From the NCBI GenBank assembly GCA_963783095.1, contig CAWAMR010000021.1, positions 144,825-208,824 of the forward strand: a stretch of DNA of 64,000 nucleotides, in the 5' to 3' direction. Under the pieces are notes generated by a model. It was not told the DNA's origin and ran no database searches. It saw nothing but the letters and a program-made list of their open reading frames with translations. Each line of letters opens with the position of its first letter. Positions within the stretch are counted from its first letter, which is position 1. Shown one piece after another: positions 59,924 to 64,000 of this stretch. A program made the position numbers and the translations under genes. The DNA is from CAWAMR01 sp963783095 (GTDB taxonomy: Bacteria > Planctomycetota > Planctomycetia > Gemmatales > Gemmataceae).

Positions 59924-60607
59924 ATGTTTGTCATCCAAAATCCTGTTTCGAGCAGCACTCACCTTTTTGCCTGTTTCTGTGCGATCTTTGCAACATTGAT
60001 GCTTCGACGGGTGACGGTTGGTACTCTTCGGCGCACCAGCGTGACAATCTTTGGCCTGAGCATGATTTTTCTCTACGGCGCGAGCGGTATTTATCACGCC
60101 TATCGCGGCCGATTGTTACAGGAAATCGATCAAAGTGCCGTCTATTGCTTCATCGCCGGGACTTATACGCCCATCATGGTGATGTTGTTGCGCGGCAGGT
60201 TTCGGCAGATTCTGCTCATCGGAATCTGGCTGTTGGCAGCCCTTGGCATTTCCTGTTTATGGGTGTTCCCAAAGCCGCCGCACGCTGCGACCGTGAGCTT
60301 CTATCTGGGGATGGGCTGGATCGGTCTGATGGGCGGCTGGCATTATGTCCGTGCCACGGGCATACGGGGGATTAGCTGGGCACTCTTCGGTGCGGCCTGG
60401 TACACTTTTGGGGCCGTCTGTGAGTTGACCAATTGGCCTGTCATCATCCCTGGGGTGGTTCAAGCCCACGAGGTTTTGCACGTTTGCATCATGGCGGCCA
60501 CGACGTGCCACTTTATCTACATTCTCAAATTTGTGATTCCCTACGTACCGCCGGCCTTGGATCTGAAGCCAAACGAGGCACCGCGTGCAGCACTGGGTTA
60601 TGCTTAA
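59924..60607 (+). CDS. Hemolysin III/PAQR-type membrane protein
   Basis: The ATG at 59924 with GGGAG six bases upstream is preferred over the GTG at 59912. 227 residues with seven membrane helices; NPVSSSTHLFACFCAIFATL, LYGASGIYHAYRG with the conserved His, FIAGTYTPIMVMLL and HEVLHVCIMAATTCHFIYI with further metal-type His. This HxxxH pattern marks the hemolysin III/adiponectin-receptor family, thought to be zinc-dependent hydrolases; lysis is not implied. Confidence 0.88.
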   Translation: MFVIQNPVSSSTHLFACFCAIFATLMLRRVTVGTLRRTSVTIFGLSMIFLYGASGIYHAYRGRLLQEIDQSAVYCFIAGTYTPIMVMLLRGRFRQILLIGIWLLAALGISCLWVFPKPPHAATVSFYLGMGWIGLMGGWHYVRATGIRGISWALFGAAWYTFGAVCELTNWPVIIPGVVQAHEVLHVCIMAATTCHFIYILKFVIPYVPPALDLKPNEAPRAALGYA

Positions 60608-60623
60608 GAACTCAAATGCATCT

Positions 60624-62018
60624 TCAGTCTTGAATTGCCCTGGAAATGGCTTGCAACAACAATTCCTCCTGTCGCGGGAATACGGTTCTCAGATCGAGCA
60701 ACACTTGTCCCTCCTGAATTCTTGCCACCACGGATGGGCTGGCGATTCGTAAGCGCTCGGCGAATTCGGCATCGCTCAGCGACGCCGGCCTGACGCCGAT
60801 GACCGCAGTTGGCAGGGGCTGGTCGGGAAGCGATCCTCCACCCACATAAGCTATGTCGTCTCTGACCACTGTTTGAGTTATTCCCCGTAATTGTCGAATC
60901 TTCTCCGCAAGAGCTTCACAGCGACTGCGGAGGAGTTCGCGGGACATGGCGATCATGCTCAAAGTCGGGATTTCACGGATCGCCTTTTCGGTGTCGCGAT
61001 AGAGCTGAAGCGTTGCTTCCAGCGCTGCCAGGGTCATCTTGTCGAGCCGGAAGGCGCGCATCAGCGGATCGGCCTCGATTCTCTGAATGAGAGTTTTCTT
61101 TCCGGCAATGATGCCCGCTTGCGGACCACCCATGAGTTTATCGCCGCTAAACAACACCAGATCGGCACCCAGTGCGATACTCTCTTGCACCGTCGGCTCC
61201 CCGGACAATCCAAAGCGGGCGAAGTCGAGCAGCGCGCCGCTGCCGACATCATCGATTACCGGAAGGTTGCATCGTTTGCCCAGATCGACGAGTTCGGGCA
61301 GCGCGACATCCTTGGTAAAGCCGTGAATGCGGTAGTTGCTCTTGTGAATGCGCATCAGCAATCCGGTATTCGGAGTGATGGCCTTCTCATAGTCACCGAT
61401 ACGGGTGATGTTCGTCGTGCCGACTTCCCGGAGCGTTGCCCCGGAAACGGCCATGATTTCGGGGATCCGGAAACTCCCACCGATCTCGATGAGTTGCCCA
61501 CGGGACACGATCACTTCCTTGCCCGCCGCCAGTGCCCGCAGCACGATGACGGTGGCCGCGGCGCAGTTATTGACAGCGGTAGCCGACTCGGCCGTGGTGA
61601 GGGCAGTAACGATGTCGCGAATCGGATTCTGTCGGGAGGATCGTTTTCCGGTGGCGAGATCGAGTTCGAGGTTCAAATAGCCGCGGCCGGACTCGTAAGC
61701 GGCCTGTGCAGCCTTTTCCGTCAACGGCGATCGACCCAGATTGGTATGAAGAATAATACCGGTGGCGTTGATGACGGAGCGAATTTGCGGGCGACATTGC
61801 TCCTGAACGCGGGCCACAACCCGGCCGGCGATTGAGTCGGCCTGCATGGAATCGTCGCAGGGCAGGCCGGCCTTGACGTGTTCGCGGAGGATGTCGAATT
61901 CCGCGCGGATTGCCTGAAGGATCGTGGCGTGAGCATGGGCGAGTTCGAGCGCCTTGACGCTCGCGATATCGAAGATCTGGTGAACCGCCGGGATGCTTCG
62001 GAGGGGATTGTCGCTCAT
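60624..62018 (-). CDS. selA: L-seryl-tRNA(Sec) selenium transferase
   Basis: PLP enzyme that turns seryl-tRNA(Sec) into selenocysteinyl-tRNA using selenophosphate. 464 residues, no break: NATGIILHTNLGRSPLTEKA, VNNCAAATVIVLRALAAGKE, MRIHKSNYRIHGFTKDVAL, VIDDVGSGALLDFARFGL and the PLP lysine in FSGDKLMGGPQAGIIAGKK. No selB, selD or tRNA-Sec is visible nearby. The presence of selA implies selenoproteins in this organism. Confidence 0.95.
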   Translation of the reverse strand: MSDNPLRSIPAVHQIFDIASVKALELAHAHATILQAIRAEFDILREHVKAGLPCDDSMQADSIAGRVVARVQEQCRPQIRSVINATGIILHTNLGRSPLTEKAAQAAYESGRGYLNLELDLATGKRSSRQNPIRDIVTALTTAESATAVNNCAAATVIVLRALAAGKEVIVSRGQLIEIGGSFRIPEIMAVSGATLREVGTTNITRIGDYEKAITPNTGLLMRIHKSNYRIHGFTKDVALPELVDLGKRCNLPVIDDVGSGALLDFARFGLSGEPTVQESIALGADLVLFSGDKLMGGPQAGIIAGKKTLIQRIEADPLMRAFRLDKMTLAALEATLQLYRDTEKAIREIPTLSMIAMSRELLRSRCEALAEKIRQLRGITQTVVRDDIAYVGGGSLPDQPLPTAVIGVRPASLSDAEFAERLRIASPSVVARIQEGQVLLDLRTVFPRQEELLLQAISRAIQD

Positions 62019-62036
62019 TCGGGTATTATGGCCGGT

Positions 62037-62696
62037 TTAGAGTGCTTTGACTTTTTCAGCGGGGTATTTCTTGTTTATCCGGTCGATGAGATCGTCGGTA
62101 AAGTCCAATTCCGGCTTGATGAAGAACGGTGTCAATGCGGGAGTTTGAAGTTTTAGTTGCGCGATTGCGGGCTGCAAGTGATCCTTTTCGTCACTTCCAT
62201 CGGGATATGCCGCCACGATGTCCGCACCGCGCTCTTTTGCCATTTCAGAGATCATTTCCCGAATCTGCGAATACACATTCACGATGACCCGGTCGCTCAT
62301 TTCTGTAAGCTCTTTCTGTGCTGCACGGTCGAGGTCTTCAATCTGCCGGTTGATCTTCAGGGCGATTTCCTTGAGCTCTGCTTTGACTTTTTCGGTAACA
62401 GCCGCCTCGATTCTTTTTGTAAGATCGGCCAGATCTTCTCGTAAGGGTCTAACCTCGTCAACATATTGCTGACGGCGTTTGCTTATGGCGAGACCGGCTT
62501 GATTGGCGCTGTTGAACTCTTTCAGTACCTTCGCGATGTTGACGACGCCCAACTTGGCGGGTGACAATTGCTTGGCCTTGGTTTTGTCGGCGTCTTTGGC
62601 CGTGAGTTGATCGCGCAAATTCAGTTGACTTCCGATGCCAATGCCGATGCCCAGGATCAGGACGAGTGCCAAAGATCGCAGGAATGTGTGAAACAT
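62037..62696 (-). CDS. OmpH/Skp-family periplasmic chaperone-like protein
   Basis: 219 residues. A signal anchor (LRSLALVLILGIGIGIGSQL) and then LGVVNIAKVLKEFNSANQAG, the start of OmpH/Skp proteins, followed by a long coiled coil, about 75-160 (EDLADLTKRIEAAVTEKVK, QIEDLDRAAQKELTEMSDR), which forms the chaperone tentacle. It ends with a unit containing FFIKPELDFTDDLID. It holds unfolded outer-membrane proteins in Skp; here the role is by family. 18 bases after the divergent... same-strand selA end. Confidence 0.82.
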   Translation of the reverse strand: MFHTFLRSLALVLILGIGIGIGSQLNLRDQLTAKDADKTKAKQLSPAKLGVVNIAKVLKEFNSANQAGLAISKRRQQYVDEVRPLREDLADLTKRIEAAVTEKVKAELKEIALKINRQIEDLDRAAQKELTEMSDRVIVNVYSQIREMISEMAKERGADIVAAYPDGSDEKDHLQPAIAQLKLQTPALTPFFIKPELDFTDDLIDRINKKYPAEKVKAL

Positions 62697-62968
62697 GGTT
62701 GTTCTTCCATGAAGTTGAGAAGGGGCGAATTGAATACGATCATCGCACGAAATTCCTGACTGTCAAGAGTTTCCGAAATCATCTCGATGATTGGCACGCC
62801 GTTTGTCTTATTATCCCAAGTCCAATCAGACGTGAGGGAACATCTTTAGATGAGGTGGTGTTTTTCCGACAAATGCCCCTGATTTCCCTGTCGTGTCGGA
62901 TCTTGTGATGTGCGGCCGGGCGACACACCCCTGTGCACATCGGTATCGAATCATCAGAAGGAAATAGC

Positions 62969-63439
62969 ATGTACCGGTTTATATTGACGGTGGGGATCAT
63001 CGCCACATTGGGCGGTTACTGGGCTTTGACGGGCCACTCCGAGGAAACTCCACCGGCCAAGGCAAAGGAGCCTGCCAAGGAAAAGCGCCGAAAGCCCGAC
63101 CCCAAGAAGGTTAAAGAACTGATGGAACTGAAACTGAAGCATACTCAAGAGTTGCTGGCGGCTCTGGTCGTCAACGATATCGACAAAGCCGGCAAGAATG
63201 CGGATGCCCTGCTGCGGATGCCCAAGGAAGAAGCGTTCAGGGTCGTGAATACCCCGGATTATGAAATGTATAGCGATCAATTCACGCGGAACACCAAGAG
63301 AATCGTCAGGGCGATCAAGGACAAGAAGGCGGATGCCGCCAAAGTCGCTTACCTGGAATTAACGCTGAACTGTTTCAATTGCCACGCCTATGTTCGCGAT
63401 CTGGGCGACATCAAGTTTAGCTCGAATTTGCTGGATTGA
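62969..63439 (+). CDS. Exported CXXCH (c-type haem) protein
   Basis: 156 residues from the ATG at 62969, AGAAGGAAA before it. Signal peptide RFILTVGIIATLGGYWAL. After a Lys/Pro-rich stretch comes a helical domain (KVKELMELKLKHTQELLAAL, EEAFRVVNTPDYEMYSDQF, KDKKADAAKVAYLELTLNC) ending with CFNCHAYVRDL. The CFNCH near the C-terminus after four helices is the layout of cytochrome c' -type proteins. It can bind one haem covalently in the periplasm. Its electron partner is unknown. Confidence 0.75.
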   Translation: MYRFILTVGIIATLGGYWALTGHSEETPPAKAKEPAKEKRRKPDPKKVKELMELKLKHTQELLAALVVNDIDKAGKNADALLRMPKEEAFRVVNTPDYEMYSDQFTRNTKRIVRAIKDKKADAAKVAYLELTLNCFNCHAYVRDLGDIKFSSNLLD

Positions 63440-63490
63440 GACCGCACCATTGCCGCGAATTTCTCGCAGAGTCGCTGTTCGGTGAAACGC

Positions 63491-63556
63491 AAACCGAGCC
63501 TGAAGCGTGAGCGAAGTGAGAGTCCACCCTTCGCTCACGCTTCAGGCTCCGTTGCG
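63491..63556. repeat. Strong palindrome between convergent genes
   Basis: AACGCAAACCGAGCCTGAAG and CGTGAGCGAAG are mirrored by CTTCGCTCACG and CTTCAGGCTCCGTTGCGTT with a loop of about 12 bases. Same family as 10671-10725. Likely two-way terminator. Confidence 0.92.
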
Positions 63557-63578
63557 TTTTTGTATTGCGGACACACCC

Positions 63579-64000
63579 TCAGCCATCGCCGAGCAGTAGG
63601 GGTACTTTCTCGCGGAGGTGTTCGATCTCCTGAATGGTCTCGCCCAGATAAGCAAGGAGCCGGAGGTCGTCCTTGGCCACGGTTCCGCCGCCAAAGAGCC
63701 AGGCACGCACGCGGAACAGTTTATACAACTTCACCAGTTTTCGATCGCTAATGAAGATCTTGTCCTCGCGGACCAATGTCTTGACGAGCCGTTGAAATTC
63801 TCGAAAAACCTCATCCGGAAAGAAGATATTGCGATCGTTTTGTTCCTCGCCGCGTCCATCCCCTTGCTTGCGGGCAAATAGATAGGTCAAATATCAATTG
63901 GCGCCCAGAAGATCATCGAGGCAACAGATGCCTTCAATCCAGGGACGCTGGTTGAGATTCCGATTGGCCTCGGATTGCAGACCTGCGTCGATCAATTCCT
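63579..64000 (-). CDS. C-terminal part of a MoxR/RavA-like ATPase (5' end outside window), one in-frame TGA
   Basis: Only the last 140 residues are seen: ELIDAGLQSEANRNLNQRPW, CCLDDLLGAN, then a TGA at 63894-63896, then YLTYLFARKQGDGRGEE and FFPDEVFREFQRLVKTLVRE, FISDRKLVKLYKLFRVRAWL and DDLRLLAYLGETIQEIEHL. The SDRKLVKLYKL part resembles the helical C-terminal region of MoxR/RavA-type AAA+ proteins, but no ATPase motif is in view. The TGA stands where a tryptophan (TGG) would fit; the reading on both sides is in the same frame. Alternatively a second gene starts at the TTG of 63890. Confidence 0.4.

Noticed and set aside
60891..61835. 314-residue open frame on the + strand
   Set aside because: Antisense to selA.
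1..64000. Genome-wide programmed +1 frameshifting or stop-codon reassignment
   Set aside because: Shift sites share no sequence, both directions occur, and many long genes have no shift; sequencing error is simpler.
1..64000. tRNA genes
   Set aside because: I looked for T-loop type GTTCGA-TC with a matching acceptor stem on both strands and found none; a dedicated search could still find one.

Overview
The window reads as chromosomal DNA of a planctomycete, most likely in or near the family Gemmataceae. The signs are two proteins with the planctomycete TIGR02996 domain (8403-8984, 32827-33924), secreted DUF1080, DUF4058 and DUF6268 proteins, small secreted lipoproteins, ExbD proteins with an N-terminal GYF_2-like module, a type A RNase P RNA with an enlarged hairpin, and many long palindromes between genes. 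This is a call from protein style; no species can be named.

Layout. 1-2.1 kb: end of ribF, rnpB, a ClpS-like gene. 2.1-13.6 kb: TetR regulator, DUF6268 outer-membrane protein, a coupled DUF1080 and esterase-ceramidase pair, small proteins, a serine hydrolase and a 921-residue exported protein. 13.6-21.9 kb: YbaK, RNase Z, an argB-argD-argF cluster, a HEPN gene overlapping an unknown partner, and nadA. 22-34 kb: a serine-less esterase homologue, TPR proteins, a Ser/Thr kinase, an RdgC-like protein, lipoproteins, a Gfo/Idh oxidoreductase and an LRR protein. 34-39.5 kb: inositol-3-phosphate synthase (heavily disrupted), a sugar isomerase, DUF4058, a small antitoxin-like gene, DinD and HisA. 39.7-46.5 kb: an EF-G paralogue, an exbB-exbD-exbD transport-energising operon and the hslVU protease operon. 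47.5-58 kb: TPR lipoprotein, a very large disrupted secreted protein, Maf, GT9 and GT2 glycosyltransferases, MFS transporter and an ankyrin protein. 58.1-59.6 kb: a complete insertion sequence with both inverted repeats and an 8-bp target duplication. 59.9-64 kb: hemolysin III homologue, selA, OmpH/Skp, a CXXCH protein and the end of an ATPase-like gene.

Two features dominate the window. First, about eighteen genes, including the normally essential or conserved ribF, argB, argF and hslU, are broken by single-base frame changes while the protein sequence stays coherent across the break. Single-base insertions outnumber deletions and most are not in homopolymers, so I read this as residual long-read sequencing error, with two dense clusters (34.4-35.6 kb and 48.7-52.8 kb) that could instead be true decay. 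For these genes I give the span of the whole gene. Second, nearly every larger gap holds a long inverted repeat, and several repeat families recur within the window.

Functional links seen: arginine biosynthesis (argBDF); HslV peptidase with its HslU unfoldase; a proton-driven ExbB/ExbD complex; a possible HEPN two-gene module; and SelA, implying selenocysteine use, with no other Sec gene visible here. I found no tRNA, CRISPR array, prophage or convincing defence island.
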